From Lutibacter sp. (GTDB taxonomy: Bacteria > Bacteroidota > Bacteroidia > Flavobacteriales > Flavobacteriaceae), in contig JAUVOS010000120.1 of assembly GCA_030599055.1 (NCBI GenBank), forward strand, positions 1 through 7,546: 7,546 nucleotides of DNA, given 5' to 3'. The notes under the pieces are model-generated. The model had not been told where the DNA came from and made no database searches. It saw only the letters and a list, made by a program, of their open reading frames with translations. Position numbers and translations under genes: made by a program. Positions 1 through 6,851 of this stretch are shown here, one piece after another (within the stretch, counting starts at the first letter, position 1; every line of letters starts with the position of its first letter).

Positions 1-1
1 A

Positions 2-643
2 TTCATTATTAAAGAAGCCGTTGTAAATATTTTCGATGAAGAAGGAGAGTGGTTGAATCGATTTTCAACGGGAAGTGATGGAAAGTTTCTCATCAAACTA
101 AACAAATGTGAAAAAGACTATAAATTAGAAGCAACAAAAAAGGATTATAGTAAAGACTTTACAGATATAGTATATGATGCTGATAAAAAAGTACATCAAG
201 TGGCATTATTTATTGAGAAAAATGAAATTATTGCTGTTGCTCCAAAACCAAAAGAAAAAGTTGAATTGACAATTCCGGAGGAATCTCTTTATTTAAATGT
301 AAAAACAATTCAATTTTTATTGAATAGATTTAATATTCGAAAAAGATCTGCTGAAGAGCTTAATAAAGTAATCGATATAATGAAAGATAATCCAACGCTT
401 GTTGTAGAATTTGGAGCACATACTGACTCTAGAGGTCCAGACGAATGGAATATGGAACTTTCAATTAAAAGAGCAGAAGAAGTAGTGCGTTATATTGTGA
501 CTAAAGGAATCGACTATAATAGAATTTATGGGAAAGGTTATGGAGAAACCATGCCTCTCAACCATTGCGTAAACGATGTGGAATGCACTGATGTAGAACA
601 TATTGTAAATAGAAGAACTGAGTTTTTAATTCTTGCTAAATAA
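2..643 (+). CDS. OmpA-family outer-membrane/periplasmic protein, C-terminal part (5' end outside window)
   Basis: The reading frame is open from base 2, so this is the last 213 residues of a longer protein; the TTG at 53 is an internal Leu codon, not a start. Residues 1-52 of the visible part look like the end of a carboxypeptidase-regulatory-like beta sandwich (GSDGKF, then YKLEATKKDY). A Lys/Pro linker follows at about 75-90, then an OmpA_C peptidoglycan-binding domain at about 96-213. That domain has the usual diaminopimelate-binding pair Asp142 (in AHTDSRG) and Arg157 (in SIKRAEE), 15 residues apart as in OmpA, a probable disulfide pair Cys189/Cys195, and the terminal NRRTEF motif. The family anchors outer-membrane assemblies to peptidoglycan. 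Its first strand reads IQFLLNRFNI, where many relatives have an IYFDxD-type strand. The next gene starts at the base after this stop and encodes a paralogue. The upstream part probably holds PD40 repeats and a signal peptide (inference). Confidence 0.9.
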   Translation, partial: FIIKEAVVNIFDEEGEWLNRFSTGSDGKFLIKLNKCEKDYKLEATKKDYSKDFTDIVYDADKKVHQVALFIEKNEIIAVAPKPKEKVELTIPEESLYLNVKTIQFLLNRFNIRKRSAEELNKVIDIMKDNPTLVVEFGAHTDSRGPDEWNMELSIKRAEEVVRYIVTKGIDYNRIYGKGYGETMPLNHCVNDVECTDVEHIVNRRTEFLILAK

Positions 644-2326
644 ATGAAAAAAAGCATCCTTTTTGTAATTATTGTTCTGTTCTTCCAATCAACTTTTTCT
701 CAACTGACAGCTGCTAAGTATTCAATCAATAATATTAAGGTAAATACAAAGTATTCCGAATATGGAACATCCTATTTCGGACCCAATAGAATTGTATATG
801 CATCCAGCAAATTGGATGGTAAAAAATTACGAAATAAATTTAATAACAATAAAGACGATGCCCCTAGATATGATTTATTTGAAGGTTTTTTAAATCACAA
901 TGGAGAAATAAATTATACAAAAAAAATAATGAATCAATTCATTACAAAGTATAATGAATCTAATGTGGCATTTACTCCAGATTTAAAGTATGTCTATTTT
1001 ACACAGAATAATATTATAAAAGGAAAATACGTAAAAGACGGTAATGATTGGATTAATTTAAAAATATACAGAGCACAAGTAAACACAAATGGTGAATGGA
1101 CCAATATCGTGTCTTTACCATTTAACAATGACTCCTATTCCTGCGCGCATCCAACTATAAGCGAAGATGGTAGAATTCTATTTTTTACTACTGATATGTC
1201 TGGCACTTACGGAAAATCAGACATCTATTGGGTAACTATATCAGAAGATCAAAAATACGGTACACCACAAAATATTGGTGCTCACGTAAATTCAAGTGCC
1301 AGAGAGAATTTTCCTTATGTAGATGGTAATATTTTATACTTTTCCTCTGATAGACAAGAATCAAAAGGGGGATTAGATGTCTTCATGGTCGCTTTAGACA
1401 GACCTAATTCAAAACCGGTAAATCTTGGAACCACAATTAACAGCACGTATGACGATTTTTGTTTTGTAATTGACAGAAAAAATAAAAAAGGTTTTTTCTC
1501 CTCAAACAGACCAAATGGTAAAGGAAGAGACGATATCTATTTTTTCAAACAAGACACCAAAATTTTAGACTGTAAACAAGTTATTAAAGGTGAAATTAGA
1601 GATAAAAGAACCGATGAAATTATTCCCGGTGCTATTGTAAGTATGTACTCACACGACAATATTTTATTAGCAACACATCCTGTTAAATACGATGGAAAGT
1701 ATAAATTTGATTTAGCTTGTCGTGCTAATTATAGGGTACAAGCCACAAAGATAGGCTACAATAAAACTTTTAAACATATTGGTTTTACTCCTAATGTGTT
1801 TACACAAAACATAACTTTATATTTAAAAAAGAAAGTTACAACAAAAGCTATTACGGAAAACATTTTAAAACCCAAGCCCATTATAAAAAAAACAGAAGAG
1901 CCTGTAGCTGAAAAAAACATTTTAAAACCTGAGGCAAAAAAAGAATTAATTGTCAATAAATATGGAAAGGAAATATTAGACTTAGAGCCTATCTATTTTG
2001 ATTTAGATGAATACTACATTACGCAAGAATCCTATGAAACACTAGCAAAGGCCGCTCGTATTATAAATGATTATCCAAATATTGTTATTGAATTTGGATC
2101 TCATACAGATTGTCGTGCTAGCGATAGTTATAATATTCATTTATCTACTCTTAGAGCAAACGAAGTAGTAAAACATCTTGTTTATCTTGGCGTTCCTGAA
2201 CACAGAATAAAGGGAAGAGGCTACGGAGAATCTGAATTAGTGAATAAATGTCGTGATGGTGTAAAGTGTACAGAAGAAGAACACTTACAAAATAGAAGAA
2301 CTGAATTTATAATTATTAAAAAATAA
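644..2326 (+). CDS. OmpA-family protein with PD40 propeller, regulatory domain and OmpA_C
   Basis: This is a complete 560-residue envelope protein. A signal peptide covers residues 1-19 (Lys-Lys, hydrophobic core, then TFS before Gln20). PD40/WD40-like propeller repeats lie at about 107-301, with blades near 107-125, 167-199, 221-251 and 270-301; several carry the FSSxR and DIY/DVF signatures. A carboxypeptidase-regulatory-like domain spans about 313-375. A Lys/Pro-rich linker (395-440) leads to OmpA_C (447-559), which has IYFDLDEYYI, Asp489 (SHTDC) and Arg504 (STLRA) for peptidoglycan contact, Cys536/Cys542, and NRRTEF near the end. The domain order resembles PorE-type proteins of the type IX secretion/gliding world and the OmpA proteins found next to PorP/SprF-like genes, but without the upstream genes a specific role cannot be assigned. 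The ATG abuts the preceding TAA with no Shine-Dalgarno sequence, which fits Bacteroidota and an operon with the upstream paralogue. Confidence 0.93.
   Translation: MKKSILFVIIVLFFQSTFSQLTAAKYSINNIKVNTKYSEYGTSYFGPNRIVYASSKLDGKKLRNKFNNNKDDAPRYDLFEGFLNHNGEINYTKKIMNQFITKYNESNVAFTPDLKYVYFTQNNIIKGKYVKDGNDWINLKIYRAQVNTNGEWTNIVSLPFNNDSYSCAHPTISEDGRILFFTTDMSGTYGKSDIYWVTISEDQKYGTPQNIGAHVNSSARENFPYVDGNILYFSSDRQESKGGLDVFMVALDRPNSKPVNLGTTINSTYDDFCFVIDRKNKKGFFSSNRPNGKGRDDIYFFKQDTKILDCKQVIKGEIRDKRTDEIIPGAIVSMYSHDNILLATHPVKYDGKYKFDLACRANYRVQATKIGYNKTFKHIGFTPNVFTQNITLYLKKKVTTKAITENILKPKPIIKKTEEPVAEKNILKPEAKKELIVNKYGKEILDLEPIYFDLDEYYITQESYETLAKAARIINDYPNIVIEFGSHTDCRASDSYNIHLSTLRANEVVKHLVYLGVPEHRIKGRGYGESELVNKCRDGVKCTEEEHLQNRRTEFIIIKK
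1857..1929 (+). repeat. In-frame direct repeat in the interdomain linker
   Basis: The 16-base string AAAACATTTTAAAACC occurs at 1857-1872 and again at 1914-1929. The offset is 57 bases, exactly 19 codons, so both copies encode NILKP. It lies in the Lys/Pro linker between the regulatory domain and OmpA_C and looks like a small linker-lengthening duplication. Confidence 0.7.
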
Positions 2327-2413
2327 AAATTCTTTTTCAAACTTCTGTAAAATCATCCTATTTATTTACAATCCTTTTGACACTCATAAAACTTCCTTAG
2401 TTAAATTCTTAAC

Positions 2414-2445
2414 GTCACATTGAGCTCAGAGTCAACGAATGTTGA
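2414..2445. repeat. Degenerate ACATTGAGC-type intergenic repeat, copy 1
   Basis: This copy begins GTCACATTGAGCTCAG. It contains the 8-bp palindrome TGAGCTCA (2421-2428) and a small hairpin, TCAAC at 2432-2436 with GTTGA at 2441-2445 and a 4-base loop. It resembles, from memory, a short intergenic repeat common in Flavobacteriia of the form GTCACATTGAGC followed by GTCGAAATG. ACATTGAGCT recurs at 2619-2628. Confidence 0.45.
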
Positions 2446-2500
2446 TTTTAAGTAACGGTATATTAGCTATTTACATTTATCACTGATTCTTTGTTGTTCC

Positions 2501-2579
2501 TTTGTGTCTTCTTTGAGAAACTTCGTGTAACAGCTATAACACGAAGAGCCACAGAGAATTACACAAAGTTTCTCAAAGA
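2501..2579. repeat. Nested inverted repeat
   Basis: Three sets of complementary arms overlap in 79 bases. TCTTTGAGAAACTT (2510-2523) pairs perfectly with AAGTTTCTCAAAGA (2566-2579). CTTCGTGT (2521-2528) pairs with ACACGAAG (2539-2546) around a 10-base loop. TTTGTGT (2501-2507) is complementary to ACACAAA (2561-2567). The arms share bases, so not all stems can form at once. The TTTGTGTCTT core recalls the TTTGYGTCTTTG-type intergenic repeats frequent in Flavobacteriia (from memory); a similar core lies at 6930-6941. No T-run follows, so it is more likely a repeat element than a terminator. Confidence 0.7.
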
Positions 2580-2604
2580 TAAATAAACTAAGTCTCTCTT
2601 AATA

Positions 2605-2612
2605 TACGTTTG
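2605..2612 (+). promoter_or_regulatory. Alternative -7 promoter element upstream of ileS
   Basis: TACGTTTG matches the Bacteroidota -7 consensus TAnnTTTG. No TTG lies 17-23 bases upstream, so only half of the promoter is recognisable. If it is used, the transcript would start near 2618 and the ileS leader would contain the 2621-2644 hairpin. Confidence 0.3.
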
Positions 2613-2618
2613 CCCTAG

Positions 2619-2644
2619 ACATTGAGCTTAACGAAAGGCTCAAT
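2619..2644. repeat. Degenerate ACATTGAGC-type repeat, copy 2, with hairpin
   Basis: ACATTGAGCT (2619-2628) repeats the string at 2417-2426. ATTGAGC (2621-2627) is a perfect inverted repeat of GCTCAAT (2638-2644) around a 10-base loop. An in-frame TTG at 2622 lies inside this element; I reject it as the ileS start because the element is a repeat and the following 24 codons do not look like IleRS. Confidence 0.5.
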
Positions 2645-2659
2645 TCTCAATATTATATG

Positions 2660-2667
2660 TAATTTTG
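2660..2667 (+). promoter_or_regulatory. Probable ileS -7 promoter element
   Basis: TAATTTTG matches TAnnTTTG and is followed by C, as is common in Flavobacteriia. It sits 26 bases before the ATG at 2694, implying a short AT-rich leader of about 20 bases. No clear TTG -33 box is found at 17-23 bases upstream. This is the better placed of the two -7 elements. Confidence 0.5.
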
Positions 2668-2693
2668 CAAATTATTTGAAATTATTAAATATA

Positions 2694-5600
2694 ATGCGGC
2701 ATAAATTTAACGAATACAAACAACTGAATTTAACTCAAATAGCAAAGAGCATTGGTGATTTTTGGGAAGCGGAAAAAATATTCCAAAAGAGTATTGATTC
2801 TCGTAGCGAAGAAAAACCTTTTATATTTTTTGAAGGACCTCCATCTGCTAATGGTTTACCAGGTATTCATCACGTTATGGGTAGAGCCGTAAAAGATATA
2901 TTTGCTCGTTATAAAACACTTCAAGGATTTCAAGTAAAACGTAAAGCGGGATGGGACACACATGGTCTTCCTGTTGAATTAGGCGTCGAAAAAGAACTAG
3001 GTATAACCAAAGAAGACATCGGTACAAAGATTAGTATTGACGATTACAACAAAGCTTGTAAAAAGTCGGTAATGCAATATACTGATATTTGGAATAATCT
3101 TACAAAACGCATTGGCTATTGGGTAGATATGGAGGATCCCTATGTTACCTATAAGTCTAAATATATGGAAACGGTTTGGTGGTTATTAAAGCAATTATAC
3201 GACAAAGGTTTGCTCTACAAAGGCTATACTATTCAACCTTATTCACCAAAAGCGGGTACAGGTCTCAGCACACACGAACTCAACCAACCCGGTTGCTATC
3301 GTGATGTAACAGACACAACCATTACCGCTCAGTTTAAAGTAAAACAAGAGTCCTTAAAAAAGCTTCCATTTAATTCAGCTAAAGAACCAGAAACATTCTT
3401 TTTAGCCTGGACGACAACACCGTGGACATTGCCTTCAAATACCGCATTAACTGTTGGTAAAAAAATTGATTATGTCTTAGTTAAAACTTTTAATCAATAT
3501 ACTTTTAAACCAACTAGTTTAATACTGGCAAAAGCCTTAGTAGCAAGCCAATTTGGAAAAATATTCAATCAAGTTGATGCACTTAACGACCTAGAAAACT
3601 ATAAAAAAGAGGACAAACAAATACCCTATTTTATCGTTGATCAATGCAAAGGTTCGGACTTAGTAGATATTAAATATGAGCAGTTGATGCCCTATGCACA
3701 ACCTTATCAAAATCCTGAAAATGCTTTTAGAGTAATTGCGGGAGATTTTGTAACTACAGAAGACGGTACCGGTATCGTTCATACAGCTCCAACTTTTGGT
3801 CAAGATGATGCTATGGTAGCGAAAAAAGCTACTCCAGAAATTCCTCCTTTATTAGTATTAGATGCTAATAACAATCCCGTTCCTTTAGTCAATTTACAAG
3901 GAAAATTTACAAAACACATGGGTCCTTATGCAGATCGATATGTTAAAAATGAATATTACAAAGACGGAGAAGCTCCTGATAAATCGGTAGATATTGATAT
4001 TGTTATTCAATTAAAATTTGAAAACAAAGCATTTCATGTTGAAAAACACCAACACAATTATCCACATTGTTGGCGTACAGATAAACCAATATTATATTAC
4101 CCAATGGATTCTTGGTTTATTAAAGTAACGGAAAAAAGAGAGCGTTTATACGAACTTAATAAAGAGATTAATTGGAAACCCAAATCAACAGGTGTAGGAC
4201 GATTTGGTAACTGGCTACAAAATGCAAACGATTGGAATTTATCACGTTCTCGCTTTTGGGGCGTTCCGCTACCAATTTGGCGGACCGAAGAAGGCGATGA
4301 AGAAATATTAATTGGATCCGTAGAAGAATTAATCGGTGAAATGAAAAAAGCAGTAGCAAAAGGCTTTATGAATAAAGCGCTATTTGCTGATTTTGCTATA
4401 AACGATATGAGTGATGCAAACTATAATAAAATTGATTTGCACAAAAATATTGTCGATAAAATTATCCTCGTTTCTCCTTCAGGGAAACCTATGAAACGCG
4501 AAGCCGAATTAATTGATGTTTGGTTTGATTCTGGAGCCATGCCTGTTGCACAATGGCATTATCCATTTGAAAATAAAGATATCGTTGAAAATAAAAAGGA
4601 AAGAATAGCTGATTTTATCGCAGAAGGAGTAGATCAAACAAGGGGTTGGTTTTATACATTACACGCAATATCAGGACTTGTTTTTGATTCCGTAGCCTAC
4701 AAAAATGTCGTATCAAATGGATTGGTGCTTGATAAATTTGGAAAAAAAATGTCCAAACGACTAGGTAATGCTGTCGATCCTTTTGTAACATTAGATAAAT
4801 ATGGACCCGATGCCATTCGATGGTATATGATTGGAAATGCCAATCCGTGGGACAACTTAAAATTTGACATTGAAGGAGTTGACGAAGTGCGACGTAAATT
4901 TTTTGGCACTTTATACAACACCTATTCCTTTTTTGCTTTATATGCCAATCTTGATAAATTCACCTATCAAGAAAAAGAAATTCCATTAAAGGAAAGAGCA
5001 GAAATTGATCGTTGGATTCTTTCTGAATTACACACATTGATTAGAAAAACTACCAAATACTATGAAGAATATGAACCGACAAAAGTAGCTCGTGCTATTC
5101 AGTTTTTTGTAACAGAGCACTTGAGTAATTGGTTTGTGAGATTGAGCAGAAGGCGTTTTTGGAAAGGAGAATATGCCCATGATAAAATTGCAGCCTATCA
5201 AACACTTTACACTTGTTTGTTAAGCGTTTCGAAATTAGCATCGCCAATCGCTCCCTTTTTTATGGATCAATTATTTAAAGATTTAACAAATATAAACGAA
5301 GTAGAAAATACAGAATCTGTACATCTAACATCTTTCCCAGTACATGATGATTCTTTTATAGACAAGGTTTTAGAACACAAAATGCAAAAAGCACAATTGA
5401 TTGCATCCATGACATTGTCTTTACGCCAAAAAGAAAAAATAAAAGTTCGTCAACCGCTACAACGCATTATGATTCCAATACACAATGATGCAGAACGTGA
5501 TGAGATTGAAGCGGTTCAAGATTTGATTAAGTCCGAAGTTAATGTTAAAGAAATTCAATTACTTGACGATGCCTCTGGAATTTTAGTGAAGAGTATTAAA

Positions 5601-6134
5601 CCTAATTTCAAAGCTTTAGGTCCTCGCTATGGTAAAGACATGAAACTTATTGCAAGAAGTATATCAAAATTATCATCCGAAGAAATTGCTGATTTCGAAA
5701 AAAACAAGATTTTCACAATACAAGTAGATGGAAAAAATATTGAACTTCTAATTGATGATGTAGAAATTAAAACGAAAGACATTGATGGTTGGTTAGTAGC
5801 CAACCAAGATAATACAACAGTAGCTTTAGATGTTACAATTTCAGAAGAACTCAGAGATGAAGGAATCGCTCGTGAATTGGTAAACCGAATTCAAAATCAT
5901 CGTAAAAATTCTGGTTTTGATGTAACAGATAGAATTGAAATTCATTTTACTAAAACTAAAGATGAATTACAAAAAACTAAAAATGTTTCTATTGAAAATG
6001 CTGTAAACGAAAATGAAAATTATATAAAAACAGAAACATTGGCAAATAGTATTATATTTGTCGACAATATAGAAAACGGAACGGAAATTTCGTTTGATGA
6101 TATAGACACAATAATGAAAATTATAAAAGCTTAA
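2694..6134 (+). CDS. ileS: Isoleucyl-tRNA synthetase, type 2 (eukaryote-like), GxHH signature
   Basis: This cytoplasmic class Ia synthetase charges tRNA-Ile with isoleucine using ATP and edits valine. It has 1146 residues, close to the size I recall for Bacteroidota IleRS. The start at 2694 is chosen because MRHKFNEYKQLNL matches the usual family N-terminus; an open frame runs back to a TTG at 2622 but through a repeat. The HIGH region reads SANGLPGIHH, with GIHH at residues 57-60 in place of HxGH. AGWDTHGLPVEL follows at 85-96. The CP1 editing domain shows TTTPWTLPSN (240-249) and GTGIVHTAPTFGQDD (358-372). The catalytic fold resumes with LSRSRFWGVPLPIW (516-529), WFDSG (610-614) and GVDQTRGWFYTLH (645-657). 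KMSKR is at 685-689. The anticodon-binding region follows, and a C-terminal part (GPRYGKDMK, 976-984) fits the extension of eukaryote-like IleRS. No cysteine occurs after Cys841, so the C-terminal zinc site of type 1 bacterial IleRS is absent. Confidence 0.97.
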   Translation: MRHKFNEYKQLNLTQIAKSIGDFWEAEKIFQKSIDSRSEEKPFIFFEGPPSANGLPGIHHVMGRAVKDIFARYKTLQGFQVKRKAGWDTHGLPVELGVEKELGITKEDIGTKISIDDYNKACKKSVMQYTDIWNNLTKRIGYWVDMEDPYVTYKSKYMETVWWLLKQLYDKGLLYKGYTIQPYSPKAGTGLSTHELNQPGCYRDVTDTTITAQFKVKQESLKKLPFNSAKEPETFFLAWTTTPWTLPSNTALTVGKKIDYVLVKTFNQYTFKPTSLILAKALVASQFGKIFNQVDALNDLENYKKEDKQIPYFIVDQCKGSDLVDIKYEQLMPYAQPYQNPENAFRVIAGDFVTTEDGTGIVHTAPTFGQDDAMVAKKATPEIPPLLVLDANNNPVPLVNLQGKFTKHMGPYADRYVKNEYYKDGEAPDKSVDIDIVIQLKFENKAFHVEKHQHNYPHCWRTDKPILYYPMDSWFIKVTEKRERLYELNKEINWKPKSTGVGRFGNWLQNANDWNLSRSRFWGVPLPIWRTEEGDEEILIGSVEELIGEMKKAVAKGFMNKALFADFAINDMSDANYNKIDLHKNIVDKIILVSPSGKPMKREAELIDVWFDSGAMPVAQWHYPFENKDIVENKKERIADFIAEGVDQTRGWFYTLHAISGLVFDSVAYKNVVSNGLVLDKFGKKMSKRLGNAVDPFVTLDKYGPDAIRWYMIGNANPWDNLKFDIEGVDEVRRKFFGTLYNTYSFFALYANLDKFTYQEKEIPLKERAEIDRWILSELHTLIRKTTKYYEEYEPTKVARAIQFFVTEHLSNWFVRLSRRRFWKGEYAHDKIAAYQTLYTCLLSVSKLASPIAPFFMDQLFKDLTNINEVENTESVHLTSFPVHDDSFIDKVLEHKMQKAQLIASMTLSLRQKEKIKVRQPLQRIMIPIHNDAERDEIEAVQDLIKSEVNVKEIQLLDDASGILVKSIKPNFKALGPRYGKDMKLIARSISKLSSEEIADFEKNKIFTIQVDGKNIELLIDDVEIKTKDIDGWLVANQDNTTVALDVTISEELRDEGIARELVNRIQNHRKNSGFDVTDRIEIHFTKTKDELQKTKNVSIENAVNENENYIKTETLANSIIFVDNIENGTEISFDDIDTIMKIIKA

Positions 6135-6206
6135 TTAAATAGTTTTAAGGGGACATTCGAAAAACAATCTAATAAAGAACACATAACACAAAATAGAATG
6201 ATTAAT

Positions 6207-6248
6207 AGCGAACACCATGTATTATTGCTATTCCTTCGCTGATTTTTT
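6207..6248 (+). terminator. Weak candidate terminator downstream of ileS
   Basis: AGCGAA (6207-6212) pairs with TTCGCT (6235-6240) across a 22-base loop, and six T residues follow at 6243-6248. The stem is short and the loop long, so termination would be inefficient at best. It lies in copy 1 of the duplicated leader; the 5' arm is repeated at 6328-6333 but the T-run is not. Confidence 0.25.
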
Positions 6249-6282
6249 GGCAACATTCTAGAAACAATAAAAATATAGACAC

Positions 6283-6366
6283 ATGAAACGAGCATGTATG
6301 AATTTGACACCCAGTGTAATGACTAATAGCGAACACCATGTGTCACCAATAAAAAATAAAATATAG
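6283..6366 (+). CDS. Possible 27-residue leader ORF
   Basis: An ATG in the same TATAGACACATGAAA context as the downstream gene opens a 27-codon frame (begins MKRACMNLTPSV). It ends with TAG at 6364-6366, four bases before the ATG at 6371. The peptide resembles nothing I recognise and has no run of a single amino acid typical of attenuators. It could be a translated upstream ORF whose termination helps re-initiation at 6371, or simply a by-product of the leader duplication. The identical start context is the only support for translation. Confidence 0.25.
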   Translation: MKRACMNLTPSVMTNSEHHVSPIKNKI

Positions 6367-6373
6367 ACACATG
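6337..6373 (+). promoter_or_regulatory. mRNA stem covering the start codon of the DksA-like gene
   Basis: CATGTGTC (6337-6344) is perfectly complementary to GACACATG (6366-6373), which includes the ATG at 6371; the loop is 21 A/T-rich bases. CATGTGTC can also pair with GACACATG at 6278-6285 (covering the small ORF's ATG), and TGACAC at 6305-6310 pairs with GTGTCA at 6340-6345. These pairings exclude one another, so the leader could switch between open and closed start codons. Whether this happens is inference. Confidence 0.35.
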
Positions 6374-6754
6374 AAAGAACAAATAGTACAATATTCAGAT
6401 AAAGATTTAGCCGAATTTAAAGAAATCATCGAAGCTAAAATCAAACAAGCCCAAAGAGATTTACACTTATTAGAAAGTGCATACAAAAACGATAGTGGCA
6501 ACACCACAAACGATACAGCTCCAACATTCAAATCTTTTGAAGAGGGTTCAAAAACAATGTCTAAAGAAGCGAATGTTCAATTAGCGATAAGACAAGAGAA
6601 ATTTATTCGTGACCTAAACAATGCACTACTTCGTATTGAAAACAAAACCTATGGTGTTTGTCGTAAAACAGGTAAATTAATCAATAAAGAACGGTTAAAA
6701 TTAGTGCCACACGCAACACTAAGTATTGAAGCAAAAAATCGTCAATCTCACTAG
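6371..6754 (+). CDS. TraR/DksA-family regulator with degenerate zinc finger
   Basis: This is a 127-residue cytoplasmic protein of the family that binds the RNA polymerase secondary channel and, with (p)ppGpp in relatives, adjusts transcription initiation. Residues about 10-90 form two helices of a coiled coil with a tip region near 45-65 (DTAPTFKSFEEGSKTMSKEA); the DxxDxA tip of proteobacterial DksA is absent. The C-terminal globule reads YGVCRKTGKLINKERL (94-109) and PHATLSIEAK (113-122). Only Cys97 of the four zinc cysteines remains; Thr100, Ser118 and Ala121 occupy the other positions. I remember this pattern as normal for Bacteroidota members, so it is not decay. The gene follows ileS after 236 bases, an order common in Flavobacteriia (from memory). 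The duplicated leader with a start-covering stem suggests separate control from ileS. The ATG at 6371 gives the usual N-terminus. Confidence 0.9.
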   Translation: MKEQIVQYSDKDLAEFKEIIEAKIKQAQRDLHLLESAYKNDSGNTTNDTAPTFKSFEEGSKTMSKEANVQLAIRQEKFIRDLNNALLRIENKTYGVCRKTGKLINKERLKLVPHATLSIEAKNRQSH

Positions 6755-6851
6755 TTTTAAGCAAAATTAATCATATTTATTCAGCCAAGTTTATCTATCG
6801 GCAAAAGGTACAAAGACACTAAGCTAGGTTTTTTGCTCTTGTTGTCTTTTT

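Larger units (their letters stand above)
2327..2693. other. Intergenic region between the OmpA pair and ileS
   Basis: These 367 bases have no credible gene. They hold a short hairpin (GTTAA at 2400-2404 with TTAAC at 2409-2413), two degenerate ACATTGAGCT-type repeats, a nested inverted repeat at 2501-2579, and two TAnnTTTG promoter elements before ileS. No strong GC stem followed by a T-run is present, so I cannot point to a terminator for the OmpA operon. Confidence 0.7.
6197..6376 (+). repeat. Split direct duplication in the leader of the DksA-like gene
   Basis: Two blocks each occur twice. Block A is 24 bases (6197-6220 and 6318-6341, 23 of 24 identical, sharing TAATAGCGAACACCATGT). Block B is CAATAAAAA plus TATAGACACATGAAA (6265-6288 and 6347-6376), the second copy having a 6-base A/T-rich insertion. 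A and B are 44 bases apart in copy 1 but 5 bases apart in copy 2. The second block B contains the true ATG at 6371; the first carries an equivalent ATG at 6283. This looks like duplication of a gene's 5' leader followed by an indel. Confidence 0.8.

Noticed and set aside
53..55. TTG at 53 as a true start of the first OmpA gene
   Set aside because: The frame is open to the window edge and the regulatory domain already begins upstream, so this is an internal Leu codon.
1756..1956. 66-codon reverse-strand ORF
   Set aside because: It is the shadow of the Lys-rich linker of the OmpA-family gene, rich in Phe and without recognisable domain or start signals.
2316..2340. A-run followed by T-run after the second OmpA gene as a terminator
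   Set aside because: The only possible stem is a few A-T pairs with almost no loop, too weak to call.
2622..2693. TTG at 2622 as the start of ileS, adding 24 residues
   Set aside because: It lies inside a degenerate intergenic repeat, the added residues do not look like an IleRS N-terminus, and the best -7 element (2660-2667) would be within the coding sequence.
2327..2693. T-box riboswitch upstream of ileS
   Set aside because: No T-box sequence or specifier-loop architecture is seen, and T-boxes are not expected in Bacteroidota.
4168..4921. Reverse-strand ORFs of 63 and 74 codons within ileS
   Set aside because: They lie wholly opposite conserved IleRS coding sequence and have no recognisable domain.
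6283..6366. Leader ORF as an amino-acid attenuator for isoleucine
   Set aside because: It has only one Ile before the last few codons and no run of a regulatory amino acid, so classical attenuation is not supported.
6343..6531. 62-codon reverse-strand ORF over the start of the DksA-like gene
   Set aside because: It overlaps a conserved gene on the other strand and its translation is unrelated to any family I know.
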